64,000 nucleotides of DNA from Beverwykella pulmonaria. Taxonomy: Eukaryota; Ascomycota; Dothideomycetes; Pleosporales; Melanommataceae. The DNA lies in contig BCHH01000005.1 in assembly GCA_001599595.1 (NCBI GenBank), forward strand, positions 999,552 to 1,063,551, given 5' to 3'. The notes beneath the pieces are model-generated. The model was given only the letters and a program-made list of their open reading frames with translations. It was not told the DNA's origin and ran no database searches. Shown one piece after another: positions 29,875 through 42,518 of the stretch; position 1 is the first letter of the stretch; each line of letters starts with the position of its first letter. Made by a program: the position numbers and the translations under genes.

Positions 29875-30592
29875 TAAAGAGAAAGAAGAATTGTGGACGA
29901 GATGGAAGTGCTTCCAGTGATACTTCTTGCACCTGGAACCTCATGTAGACGCTCACACTCACGCTCGTATACCCTCCATTCCCTACCCATCATTCAATAG
30001 GGTGTCACGGAGCCATCCATGATAAAAGCTCTCGCAAAATTTCATGCGGGCACAAGTGTACCTGTGGAACTCTGAACGTCTCCTTCTTGAAACTACAGCG
30101 AGGCTTCGTTGCGCCGGCTTAATCTAGCGTTCTACGTCATGTAGATCCATAGTAACGTGAGCAGCCCCCAGAAAAGTAAGCAGAATCTGATGACATATTT
30201 ATCGGCGTATTACTCAGATTCAAACGAACAGTCGCTGGATATCTTCATGAGACATTTAGTTTCCACCTGGGTCTTGGGCCGTAAATGAAATGCGTGCAAA
30301 TCTTTAAGAATGTAAAATAGCCTGAATTTTGCTTCCACCGAAGGGTTGCGGAGACCTGATTAAAATCAAGATTAATTAATGTAGCGATGAGAAGGATGAG
30401 AAGAATGGGTCAACGAAGGTTTCTCGAGAATACTATGTGCACTGCAGACAGTTTGGTGGTGTAGTAGAATTGGTTTAATTTACCTCTAGCGAAAATTCGC
30501 CATGATACTGAAATGAAAACTCAAATCGTACACATGGTTGGTCAATGGAGCGTGTATTGAATTTAAATTTAGGAGGAAGGGATACACTATTA
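29875..30592. other. Intergenic, nothing recognised
   Basis: Upstream of the nitroreductase gene and left of a MITE-like copy. AT-rich in its right half. Confidence 0.4.
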
Positions 30593-31113
30593 CTGTGGCG
30601 GAGTCAAGGTGTGATATAGAAATCAGGAGGGTAGAGGGCGACTCGCAGCAATGCGATGTCCGAATCAGCAATGCACTGTGACAGGAAGATCAAAAGGTCT
30701 CGAGTGACGTTCACAAAGACAAGGTTTGGCAGTAGACTGTTGCTATTTCGTTGTGTCTAGATACTAAAGGAAAGAAAGAGATATGTGGTGGAAGATAAAA
30801 GAATGTTCATGGTCTTGTTAGAGTGAGGGTGGTGTGTCCGATGATGATCATGGTATTCGATGATTGTTTGATGATATTTCGACGATTTTTCGATGATTGT
30901 TTGATGATTGTTCGATGATTGTTCGATGACTGTTGAGGGAGGTGCGAGGTGTTCGGATGCCCATATATATGTCGCGTTAAGTGATTCCGAAGCAAGCAAC
31001 TAAAATGAGAAACCCAAACCCGTTCCCTGCACCATGCACCATGCACCATGAATCCAAGCTTTTAACTATTGCCTGAGGTGGATTGGGGCAAACCAGCTCT
31101 TCGCTACGGCGCA
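30593..31113 (+). mobile_element. MITE-like repeat, second copy
   Basis: Same family as 24274-24755: GAGGGCGACTCGCAGC, GCAGTAGACTGTT, AATGTTCATGGTCT, CCATATATAT, AAACCCGTTCCCTGCACCAT and CTACGGCGCA occur in the same order and orientation. It is longer because of an expansion of GATGATTGTTC-like units (about 30850-30940). The left flank is TA; the right TA is not clear. It lies about 170 bp beyond the 3' end of the H+-ATPase gene. Confidence 0.75.
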
Positions 31114-31279
31114 TTGCGGTTTTGCAAAGGCAACTACGTCGATCCTTCACCTCAAACGCAGGTGATAAACCCCCCTACATGGCGGTATATAACCAGTGTT
31201 CGTGTCATGGGGCACTAAATGTGACGAGAGAGAACTCAAGTTCCATACTGACAACTAAAGTGCCATACCGACGACTTAC

Positions 31280-34200
31280 TTACTCGTCCTCCTCCTCTTC
31301 CACAGCACGAGTGGCAAGCACGTACCTCTCGGTGCCGTGCTTGTCTCTGCCGTGTTCGAGAGCCAACTTGCCAAGAGCAGCAATCATGTTCTCAATCGCG
31401 GGATCCTTGCGGCTTCTATCCTTGCGACCCTGCGTAAGAACTATTAGCAAGTATTCCTTCTGAAGAGAGTAGCATTTGTGAAAGGAGCCCTCAGCCTACC
31501 AGTTCATCCAACCACGTGATTTTGTTGAGCAGATAGTAAACGATTGCAATCACAATCGTAACCCCGATACTGTACGCCCAAATCACCACGACCGTAACAA
31601 TATCAACCCAGCCATCCTCTCTCTGCACAAATTTACTCGGCGGGCTCGAATTCGTCGGGCTACCAGATAACCAGCCAAACAAACAGAAGAAAGTCGCGAT
31701 AGCATCGACACCGAGAATGGCACCAACAAGCTGGAACGAAGGCCAGGTTTTGCCGCCGCGGGTTACAAAGATGAGCCAGTTCTCGGTTAAAGAGACTTCG
31801 AGGAACAGGATTTCTTGTACGGAGCCGAAGTTCTGGACTATGCCGCCGTTGGGGAGGAACAATGTGCCGCGGATGATCCAGGTTGCGAGCGCCAGGAGGA
31901 CGCCGAGGACAATGGATATCACCCAGATTTTGGGTAACTGCCATTCTACAGGCCGTTCCTCCGAGTATGCATTCTAGAAGTGGAGTCAGTGTTTGTATCA
32001 ATGTATCAAGATTGAGAGGATACGAACATCGTACGCGACTGCAACGGTCGCAAGATCAGCGAACAAAGCGATGAAGACAATAAGATCGACCCGGATAGTC
32101 TCGTTGATAATAATCATGGAAGTGACCAAATAAATCTCGAGATGGAGACACAACGCAATACGGTACTGGATATACGACTTCATGCGCTGGAAGATCTGAC
32201 GAGAGATTTTGATGGCTAGGACGATTGTACTTAGACCAGGAGCGAGGAAGACGATATCGGCCGCGGCTTGAGCGGCTTCTGAGGCGCCTTCGACAGCGAT
32301 ACCGCAGTCCGCTTTCTTGAGCGAGGGAGCATCGTTGACACCTGCAAATCTGTCAGATTGATGAACAAGGCATAAGAGAAGTACTGACCGTCTCCTGTCA
32401 TTGCCGTCAGATGGCCTCTCTGCTGTAGCATCTCCACGACTTGATACTTGTGTTCGGGGAAAACCTCTGCAAAGCCGTCGGCCCGTTCAACGAGATCATG
32501 TTGCATAGTACCTGAGAGGCCACCGTGGATGAGCTTGGTAGAGTTATACACTTTCGTGCCCAAAGCCAACATCTTGCATGTTTCCTTTGCGATAGCAATA
32601 GCGTCACCACTAGTCCTCATTAGCCACACACAATAAAATGCAAGATTTAGACTTACGTCAACATCTTTACAGGAACGCCCAATTGCTGAGCCTCAATGAT
32701 AGTCTGAGCAGTATCATCACGTGGTGGATCGAACATGGAGAGGAGGCCAAGCAATATCCAGTCACCGTCGTTTTTCTGGTACGCAACACCGAGAGACCGG
32801 AATCCTCTCCGCGCAAAGTCGGCTGCCTTCTCCCTAAATAATCTAGCCGTTTCGTCGCTACAGTTGCTGAGGTTGAGGATCGCCTTCGGAGCTCCTTTGG
32901 CGCACACGTATTTGTCTTCGCCCAAGAAGCAAACGGCCGTGATGCGTTTCGAGACTGGATCGAATGGAGTAAACTTCTCCGTGCGCCAGCCTTGACCAAG
33001 AATTTTACGAGCTTCGGGGTACCGTCGAACGGTGAGAATGGTAACCTTGTCGATGGGATCAAGTGATTTGAGGTTATGAGACGAGGCGAGAGCCGCGACT
33101 GCCATCATCCAGTTCACATCTTGGCCTTCTGCGACGTACGGCTCCCGAATACTGAGTTGATTTGCGGTCAATGTTCCGGTCTTATCCGAGCAGAGCACGT
33201 CGACACCCTGAAACATTGCGTTAGCCCCTATGGACAGAAAGGCAGTGTGTTTGAAAGAAAAAGTTGAGAGGATTAACACGGCCACCAGCCAGATCATGAC
33301 AAACGGCAGAAAGCCTTTTGAAATGGGTGGAAATACGTACAGCTAAGGACTCAATAGCAGTGAGCTTCTGTACGATTGCCTTATGCTTCGCCAAATACGC
33401 AGCGCCGACAGCCAATGTAGTTGTCGTGACGACAGGCAAACTTTGATCTGTTAGCCAAAGACACTCACAACAGAGTAAATCTCATACCCGACAGGCACAC
33501 CGACAATAAGCAAGATCAGGGCGTAGTGAAGCAATGTAGTCGAGCTATCGGAAGGTGTGGCGATCTTCAAGTGTCGGAAAAATCCTCCAATCCAAGCTGT
33601 CAGGATCCAGAACATGACAAGCACAAGTAGGGTGGTGCCGATGGAGTTCATGATAGCTTTAAAATGTCCCTGATCTTTAGCACCCTGCACTAGTGTCGCA
33701 GTGCGACCAACGAAAGAGTTTCGAGCCGAGACAGTAGCAATACCATAAGCTTTACCACGTTTGCAACCAGTTGTGTAGTACGCAATTTCGCCCATATACT
33801 TGTCGACGGCCAGAGATTCTCCGGTGATCGCAGATTGATCGCAAGCGATAATGGAGTGACCTTGAGTGATTGGGTTCTCTTCGTCTTCGTCGCCTTCGTT
33901 AGAATTCTTCTCGTCTTCAGGATCAGATTCTTGGTTGAATTTGTCTTCTTCCTTCAACTTGAGGTAGGTTTGGTAGTCTTCGGGGTTGTCGTAGTCGCAT
34001 ATCAACTGGCAATCAGCTGGGACTGTTTGGCCTTCCTCGATGACAACCTATGAGGATTAGTGACATTCGACATGCTAGGAGTAGAATCCGTACAATATCA
34101 CCGGGAACAATTTCGCGCGCGAGGATAATCACTTCCCCTCCATCTATACGCTAGTTAACGAGCTGTCTGGAAAATAACAACAGAGAAAAACCAGTGTGGA

Positions 34201-34859
34201 GGCGAGAGCTTACCCCGTACTACTGTTGCTTTCATTGCAATATCACCCTTTAAGCTAGCTACAACATCCGCAGCTTGCTTCTCTTGGTACCATCCGACGA
34301 CAGCATTGAGTAGTAGAATTCCGCAAATGACACCAAAGTCAACCCAATCTTGGAGACCTGCGGCCAACACGGCAGCAATTTCCATGACTGTTCTCACATT
34401 AGCTATAGTTGATTACATTGACTTGTAGATCTTACCCCAGAGAACTGGCCCGTTAAAGTACCCAAGGAACTTCTTCAACATGCTCTCCTTCTCGGACGAG
34501 AGCTCATTGTATCCAGCTCGCTTCCGCCTGCTCTCGACTTCGGTGCCGGAAAGGCCACTCCCAATTTGAGTGGTGAGCCACTCATTCGGTATGGTAGCCT
34601 GAGTCGTTGGCACTTGCGAGGAGCTCCTATGTGAAAGTCTCCAGAAGGCCCACCATGGTTTTCTCTTTTCTTCTACTTCTTCTTCTTCTTGCTTTGGGTT
34701 TGCCCTCGGGTCTCGATAGCTGATGATGTATCTCTGCAGGGCAGTGTATTCGTCCATGCCCTGAAACCCGCTCAGAGACACAATCGACCTTCCTCGTTCG
34801 CCGATCGAGCTCCCCCTCTCGATATCATCGCGGTTGCCATTGTCAGGATGTAAGCTCAT
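31280..34859 (-). CDS. pma1: Plasma-membrane H+-ATPase (P3A-type)
   Basis: Proton-pumping P-type ATPase that energises the fungal plasma membrane. Ten exons: 34436-34859, 34214-34387, 34094-34143, 33488-34047, 33341-33440, 32657-33207, 32389-32609, 32028-32341, 31500-31973 and 31280-31429, in frame throughout, giving 1005 residues. Key motifs: AITGES in the actuator loop, VGVPVG|LPVV (transmembrane Pro, across an intron), CSDKTGTLT with the phosphorylated Asp, [16 protein letters not shown], and TGDG|VNDAP hinge Asp, also split by an intron. Several membrane segments follow. An acidic insertion ([18 protein letters not shown]) lies in the actuator loop. The C-terminus ends with an acidic run (AVEEEEDE) rather than the best-known regulatory tail, so this may be a paralogue rather than the housekeeping pump. 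Confidence 0.93.
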
Positions 34860-36729
34860 CTTGCACGTAGTGCTCGAATGCTACCTGCACAGATCCTGAC
34901 CCCAATTCAAAAAAGAGACGTGCACAAAGTAAACAGCTCGCGCCAATTGCGAGTGTGGTATGAAGGTGAGAGCCCGAGTGTATCTGAAGGAAGCAGTCCT
35001 AACGAAGGGCGCCCGAGGCCATTTAAGACGAGCTCTTTATCCTACATCATAGTACACTAAATGACATCGTGCTTCAAATCCGGCCGCGGGCCTCTGAGCG
35101 ACAAAAATTCTCAACCTAGCAGCGTCGGCTGGGAGAACTCCCAGAGCTCCCCAATAATGCAGCCGGTAGATCCGGTGAGAGATTCGGATATAGTGCGACC
35201 GAAGGTAGTAAAGCCTAGTGTTGCTTACCCTGAATAAGCTCTTGATTAGAACAGTAAATAGCGCATTCGGTCGTTGCGACTTGTCTTATTTAGAGTTGTC
35301 TCTATGTGTTGCTGCACATTCTTCGTATATTTGCGCGATTATCAACCGCACTTGGTAATTGGCTAGCGATGAACTTGAAGGATCATACTAGCCCTGCGCT
35401 ATTCATCCGCATACGCCAGCTAGTAATTGAAGTCGAGAAGTTCATACATGCGCCTTCTATTGTGCACGAGAGCGGCAGAAAGCAGGGAGGAACAACGATG
35501 ACGTTGATTATGCTGGATAGACAATGAGGCTAGTGAGCTAATGTATAAAACACGTAATACCGGTAATGTCGCAAGATTCATCCAGGGGTCCAAGCTTCTG
35601 TTGTCCATTCTTGATTCATCATGTAATCGCTTCTCCACCGTGGCATGCCCGGGAAAGCGGTTGTTATTTTGAGGCCGCAGCAGGCTTATAGAACTCTTCT
35701 GAGCGAGGTGTGCTGCAATCCTCATTAGCAAGGCCGTACCATACATGTCAAGGTTGTTGTTCGAGCACTTTCTGTGTGATGCAACTCCGAAGGCCAATGA
35801 TAATGGGTGGCGGATGATAATCGTGGCGCGTAATGCTTGGTAATCGTGGCGCACAATGCTTCAAAGTCGCCACCCCGGTCGGTCCCTCAATTGGCAATCC
35901 TGGCTAGTGCTTATCTCAACGGGCTCAGACGGCAGAGGCTTGCTTGGATGCCAACTACGCCTTTTGTGGCCTAGTTAAACGCCACCCATCCGCAACCCCT
36001 GGTTCAACCAATAGCAAGGCACAAAAGGTAGCAGGCGTCGAAGCAGCTCTGCCGTCAGAGGGCTTTTGGTACAGCGTCGTCACCTCAACTACTCAGATTT
36101 GGGTGCGGCAGATTTTTCACGTTGTACGCTGCCATCCCACCACAATATTATCTTAATTTACTATATCCTCTTGCTTCTAAATACTCTCAACTATCTCCTA
36201 TCAATTTACAGGGCTTAGAACGTGTCTGGTTCCTGCGCTGCTATTGTAGCTGTTGATGTTGACTTTGACGCGTTCAACGCCGCCACCTCACCCCTTGGCA
36301 GCTCGCAGTCTGCTCGCACACATTCTCCAACCCGTATATCCCAACCACCTATCCCTTCGTCTAGCGCGTCCGAATCTAACGCACTCTCCTTATCTGTTGT
36401 AAGGCTGGTACTAGGCCTGTACGGAGGAAATATAGCTCAAGTGTCATGTGATTTAGCCTATTAGTGTTCCGCCGCCAATGTGGCTTGGCAGCGATTCGTC
36501 TCTCCTACAATACACTCCTAATTATCTACCTCGAAACCTTACTCTCAACCCTTCTTTATAGCTTGTCCTTAGGGATACGACGAGCCACTTCTGTGATGTA
36601 GTTAGTAAGTGCCTAAAGTGTCATGACTGTAGTGTTTGCCATGTTAATCTTCTAAGGTACCTCTACGAACAGGAATGCTATATCAATTTCTCTAATTTAC
36701 TCTCACCGCGATTCTTCTAGGCAACTGCG
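34860..36729. other. Intergenic; possible decayed element
   Basis: The first 200 bp should hold the H+-ATPase promoter. Between about 35830 and 36480 the base usage changes, with an open frame at 36222-36464 (80 residues, Ser/Pro-rich, containing DVDFDAFNAATSPLGSS) ending among stops. It could be the N-terminus of a dead hAT-type transposase, but no catalytic or dimerisation motif is visible. Confidence 0.25.
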
Positions 36730-37121
36730 TGTCACGAGAGGCTATCTGTAGCTGATGATCAAGGTTCAATTGGCTATCGGAAACTACGGATACAATCTCA
36801 GGTGCGATAAATTATCATACAAGACGTTGCGTAAGGAGCTCTACCCGAGGTCCTTCGCGTTCAATAAGTACTCGGCATGGTTCGTGCATCAGGGATTTGG
36901 TTCGTGCGCGGGCCAGGCCCAATCAGGGCTCAGTTGTGCATTCCAGGTTAGGTCGGTTAGTTGCCGATCTCGTCGTTCGGAAGGGTACAGTGTCGTAGAG
37001 TACAGTGCTTGTCGGAACCGTCGTTCGGAGGGTACTGTGTCGTAGAGTATAGTACTTGTCAGGATCGTCGATCAGAGGGTACTGTAGGATACAGAACCCT
37101 TGACAGTGTCACTCCGTGACA
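36730..37121 (+). mobile_element. Solo LTR, family A
   Basis: 392 bp, from TGTCACGAGAGGCTATC to CACTCCGTGACA, flanked by CTGCG on both sides (36725-36729 and 37122-37126), a perfect 5-bp target duplication. It shares GACGTTGCGTAAGGAGCTC and GGTCCTTCGCGTTC with the other family-A copies. Confidence 0.93.
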
Positions 37122-37236
37122 CTGCGCTTGTTCTAGGCAACGGTGTTGTGCACGTCCCTCTATAGTCAATACTTAATCTCTTCTCCGCCTCTCTTATATT
37201 ACTACTCCAACTAGCTCCAGACTAGTTTGCATTAAT

Positions 37237-38528
37237 ATGTTAACAGATAAGCCTTCTCTACGCCTAGCCCCTATCCAAACTCTTCCACAAGAGGTCTACG
37301 ATAAGGTTACCTCTCCACCTATCTTGCACAAGCGTTTTTAAGTACATATTAACACAGCTAAGATATTCTTACACATCCGCAAACCGTACACTGCTACTTC
37401 ATGGAATTACATTGACGATGAATGGAAGGAACGCGAGTTCTGGGGCCCGCCTTCTGAGTACGATTTTACAATGCGCATCTTTCGGGACAAGGAGCGTGCG
37501 CCATTCAACCTTTGCCAGGTCCGACTTACATGCAAGGCCCTCTATCGCGCGGCTACACGCGAGCTTTTTAAGATATGCTGTATTGGAATTCATCCATGGT
37601 GTCCGGAGGACATGCAAGAGATGACAAAATTCGAGACCGGACAAGGCACCCTCAGGTCGCTAGCGCCCTGTGTCAGACGGGTCCGCTTTGGTTTCCGCGA
37701 AAACGATAGCTGCAAGTCCGCCCAGGACGCTGACGCGCTGAGGACGTTTACCCGCGTGTTTCCTCTGATGATAACTAAGTTTTCGAGGCTAGAGTGCCTA
37801 TGGATTGATATCGATGATTGCAAACAGAGACTCGCAACCGCATTTCGTCCCCTGGACCTCGAATTTCTTACCGACTTGCGCCTTTCCTTGTCATACACCC
37901 ATGATATCCATGTCGTCGGAACAGTTCTCTCAGATAAGACATGCGCGCGACTAAAGCATTTGTTCCTAGAAAATCAAGAAGAACACGATCCAAATACTGA
38001 ATACGCAAGAAGCATTTTTCGTATCGTGGAGGGATGCCCCAACCTAGAGTCTCTAGGCCTTACAGGCGCCAAGCATCTTAACGGCGACTTGCTGGACTGG
38101 ATTCCAGCATCCGGGAAAGGGCTGAAGTCGCTCTATTTGCATGGCATGCATATTAGGTCTGCCAATCTAATCCGTCTGCTGTCTTCCCTGCACTCTTAGA
38201 TAGTGCTTCACCGGCTCCTTCTCCCTTGTTTTCATTATGGCTTAGCGAAGTGGAATTAAAGTCAGGAACTTGGACAGTTGTGATGGACCACCTCATGCAA
38301 TGTCCGTCTCTTTCTTTCTTCCATGCCGACCAGCTTAATTATGCTCGAGTTGGCGAAGTATCTCACCTTAGAAACTTCTATAACCAAGGCCCGTTCCGCA
38401 ATATATTCAGTACAGACAAGGAAGAGGAGCGGTACTATGAAAGTCTTGAGGGGGAATTAATGAAGAAGGCTGGAGGAACTGAACATTACCCGCGAATGAT
38501 AGTAGACTATATTAAATATGTATACTAA
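37237..38528 (+). pseudogene. F-box/LRR-like protein, disrupted
   Basis: From ATG 37237 the frame reads APIQTLPQEVYDKVTSP, an F-box-like opening. An in-frame TAA near 37339 follows, and the same frame then runs from about 37340 to 38199 with FNLCQVRLTCKALYRAATRE, typical of fungal F-box-type proteins, and leucine-rich stretches (LEFLTDLRLSLSYTHDIHV, GCPNLESLGLTGAKHL, KSLYLHGMHIRSANLIRLL). After a TAG it resumes in another frame at 38226 (WLSEVELKSGTWTVVMDHL ... YIKYVY). With one internal stop and one frame change it is likely a pseudogene, though an unusual intron cannot be excluded. F-box-type proteins recruit targets to SCF ubiquitin ligases. Confidence 0.65.
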
Positions 38529-41500
38529 AGCTTTGAACCTTTCTAGCTACTATTGTTTCGCGAGGGTTCCGGTGATCAGATGCTGTAAGAGACGACGCGC
38601 GATTCCTGTCAGTTATCGTACAAGGAAGCAGATGACTCACAAATCAATGGACCAGCCTGTTCACCAGCGTTCATGTGCTATTATTACCATCACAGATACA
38701 CTGGAAGCTAATACCTTGCTCTAGATAGGCGGGCTGCCAATATATATATGTGCGCGCCGAGGACACGATTACCACCGCGCAAATCCCCCAAAAGATTTGT
38801 CAAGCTAATTCTTCGCAATCTCCAATAGCTCAATCGATTTGGTCATACTATCCCTAAATTGTTGCTTTCGTCGCTGTGACACACGGCTGTGAGACTTCTT
38901 GGTATGGCCCTGGATATGGCACTTTAAACACGTTGGTGATGCGTGTCGGCGCCGCAGGCTGAGCCAGGCTTGGTCCCCTAACTATCTACTCCACTTTTTC
39001 AGCCTGTATAAACACTATGGTGACGCCGACTGCCTGCTTACCACTGATGGCGAGGAACACGACCAATGAATGAGCCATCCATATAACCAGAGATCTTTGA
39101 CTCAGCCGAAGTACAACGCCAAGTAAGTGGATACAGCGGAGACTGATATGGTCCTGCTTCATCGGCCAGAAAGTACATGTTTGGACTGCTAGAGTTCGCC
39201 TACGGTTTCTACTAGTCTTTGAGGGCTTTTATTACATAAACGTATGTAAAGTTGAGCCGGCTGGCACATCCGCATTAACGCGCATATAGCATTGCGACCA
39301 CGCATCAGCCTTGGACTTTCATCTGCTGCCCATCTTCCTTCCTTCCCTCTATTCCCATCCAACAGCAGACACTCTGCCAATGTCGCCCAACCTTCCCGTC
39401 GTAGTCGACGCCTCAGCGGCTCCTACCAGGGTCACGCTCGTGACCGCTGTTTTGCCTGTTGGCCCTTCGTCACGTTATGCGTTCGCTGCAACGGATCACC
39501 GAGGAAGTCTTCGCCAAAAACATCCTTTGCCACTGCTCGGTTCAATTCACCAAGGACTACGTTCAAGATATCTTGGAAGCGAAACTATGCCTTCTTCCCC
39601 CAATACACTACTAACATTATGTAGCGAGGGTGCCAACAAGTTTAACTCAGAGAAGGGGTTCATTGGTATTTGGGCCGACGACGAGTTGGGGTCTCGCTCA
39701 CCGTTAAATGACCATGACCGTTCCCCTACCATCCATTTCAAGCCCATCCAATTTGGCCCGGTGGAGACCAAAGAGAGAGTGAGGCATTTACAGCACCCAA
39801 TGGCGGCGTCCTGGCAGCACCGCGCCGTGAATGAGTTGAGCAAGGCACGGGCTGGTGATCCCTTCGAACGACATGATCCTTCTAGAGCATTCCTTCATCA
39901 CCCGACGCCAATGGTGCGCATTCAATAGAGTCCTTCAAATACGAGAGCTATTAAAACTGCACTGAGCAGGATTTTTGGTAGCTGTGCGCAGAGGACGGCT
40001 GGATCTTCGGGGACAATCCACAAGACGATGATAAAGTCTGGCGTCCATTGTATTCATGTAGTAGCATGACATTTTACTACGAAGGGTGTAGTCGCTGTGC
40101 GAGATCTGTTGCGGGATATTCACGAGGAAGGTTGGATGTTATGCGATGACTAACATTTCCGGAGAACTAGTCAATGTTGGATGAGGCATTTTATGGGACT
40201 ACATGGGCCTTAATGCCTCATGCTCATACTTCATACCTCCCACTCCAGCTCTGGCAAGTCTTGTCCTCCTTGGCTGGATCATCTCCAATAACGGTTTCTG
40301 TGGGGTATTCCTGCAGTCCGAAAGATGTTGGCGATAGCCTTTGCGCTGTCTTATTTCCCGCCATAGGCCTATCTTGACTTCAAATAGCCTGTTGCTAGCT
40401 TGCAAAAAGTTCATTTTTCGTCTCTCGAGACTCAGTGTTGCTCGTCTCTCAAGTGCTGGACTGTCGAGGTTGAAAGCCATGTTTTTTTTATGTGCTCGGG
40501 AAGCGTTGATCTCAAAGGTCGTATCGCGGTGCGATACTTCAACATGCCTCGGATAACGCGTGCGTCGTCAGGTTGACAATCAGGTCACTTTTTACCACCC
40601 AAGAACCAGCCCTGGATATCTTTTCCTGAAGAGCCTCATACTTCCCCACCGGGCCCCACGTCAGCTCCGAAGAAGCGGCTATCAGCTTGTCAAACTCTTA
40701 CAAATTCCCCGCCTGCTTCGGAGCTATATGCGCTTTTGTGACCAATCCGCCCGGGTTGGATCTACAACTTTGTTCTCGTATTCCGACCACAGGCATCTTG
40801 GAAATTCCACGAGGAGCTAGAGCTAGTCAGGCCACAAGGAAGACATTCGGACACAACCTCCGAAGACCTGACATTGGGACGTAGCCCATCGCCCATTTCC
40901 CGCTTTGGAGGGTGCAGTAGCTCAGATCTAAATCACCCAAGCTCTTGGAAACCGAAGATGCTGAAGTCTCGAGATCTCAATGTCGAATTTTCGGTCTTGC
41001 AGTGAGCCTAACCCGAAAGGCAACACACTTTCACACTATGTGTGGCGAATTGGAATAGAAAAGAACAAGAGGTACGGTATGATCCCATTCCACTGACCTG
41101 GCTATTGGCTTCCACGAGCACCTGCATATGCTCGTCTCACGGGTTACCACCATATGGGCTGCAATTTCTCAGAAACACGTTACCTCATGAATCTCTATAT
41201 CTCATTGTCTCATTGCCTCACACTTCATCTAGGCTAGCGAGCAGTTCTCTGTTCAGGCCATAAGCACTGAGTCAGTCGTACATTTTTGGGTGCATACTCT
41301 AGGAGCATCATGGGTCCTTCATTGAACGCTAGGCTGCCCTGATTTATATGACATGAAAGACTACATACGGGAACGTCTGTTTTTTACGATGAGTGTCAAT
41401 GTGGGTATGCATATGACGCCTTCAGTTTTACAGGGTGTCTTTACGAGGCGTCTTTACGATGGCATACTTGGCACTGTCTAATAGAATATGTCAACATCTA

Positions 41501-42518
41501 AAGGAAGGGTAATATCTATCGCTATCTACAGTACGAAGCGATTTACTCTCATTGAATGAGTGAAATATGTTTACAAGCTTCACCATACAGTGCTGAAACC
41601 TCTTGACTATTTCACACAGACTGCTAACGCATAAAGAGCGCCTGCCCATGGCTGAATCAAAAATTATACTCACATTTCCGCTAGAGTGAGTGAACAACAT
41701 ATCACTTTAGTAGTTCTCTTAGTTTCTTAAATCAAACAAGTCTGCGGTCCTAGAGTTCGGCAGGTCCTTCTGGTGGGTATTGCGCGCACTTACTATCGAA
41801 ATCCTCCTTTCGTAGTATGTTCCGCATATTTTGCAATGTAACTTTTTCCAGTTGGCGAATTCAGTCGTATTCCCACAGAAGTGGCGCTCGGTGTAACATA
41901 CGAGGGTTTTCAAAAGAAGGAATATCAACTTGATCTGAGACGTTTATCGAGAGCTAGAAGCAAGTTGTTGTTAATGGGTCTTAGCAGATCTCTCACCCAC
42001 CTTAAGTCCGCACGGTATATTTAGCATCTCGTTTTATCTATCTCCAGATCAGTCAGAAAGTCAAATATTATCCCTGTAGATATCTTATAACGCGTTGATA
42101 TTCAAGCCGGCCCACTCAGCAGTAGCGCTGAGATGAGTTGTTCCTCGGCGTGATGACTGATCATATATTGGGGAGTTACACAACATCCGCCCAGCTCTGA
42201 GAATAAATGCATTACGGCCGTTCGCAACAGCTACCGCAAAGGTGGCGGAATCTGTAATCCATCTATATACTCCATGTGACAATTTCCTTAACGGCATGCT
42301 TCGTCAGCGCGGGGCATACTGGAGCAACCACAAATGAGAACCTCGAATCGGTTACACGCTGACGGTGGCATGAACAGGTATTGTTTTCCAAATTCAGAAT
42401 CTCTGATGATGATGCGAAGTATAAGATGGGCCTTCAATCCTTCGCTGCACGAAGTCAAATTTCTCCCAGTCGCCAAATCAACCATAGTCTCTCAAAGAAA
42501 AGTTGCATCGAATTCAAA
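38529..42518. other. 4 kb without a convincing gene
   Basis: Contains one longer open frame at 39311-39928 (205 residues) with no family match, and another frame around 39495-39600 that also looks coding (TEEVFAKNILCHCSVQFTK), so this may be one decayed or spliced gene. The remainder (39930-42500) is AT-rich without repeats, TIRs or RNA genes that I can recognise. The last part should include the aldehyde dehydrogenase promoter. Confidence 0.3.

Noticed and set aside
33208..33340. A separate membrane peptide coded across the fifth intron of the H+-ATPase
   Set aside because: The hydrophobic frame there lies inside a 133-bp intron; splicing from ESLA to [14 protein letters not shown] restores the invariant P-type sequence.
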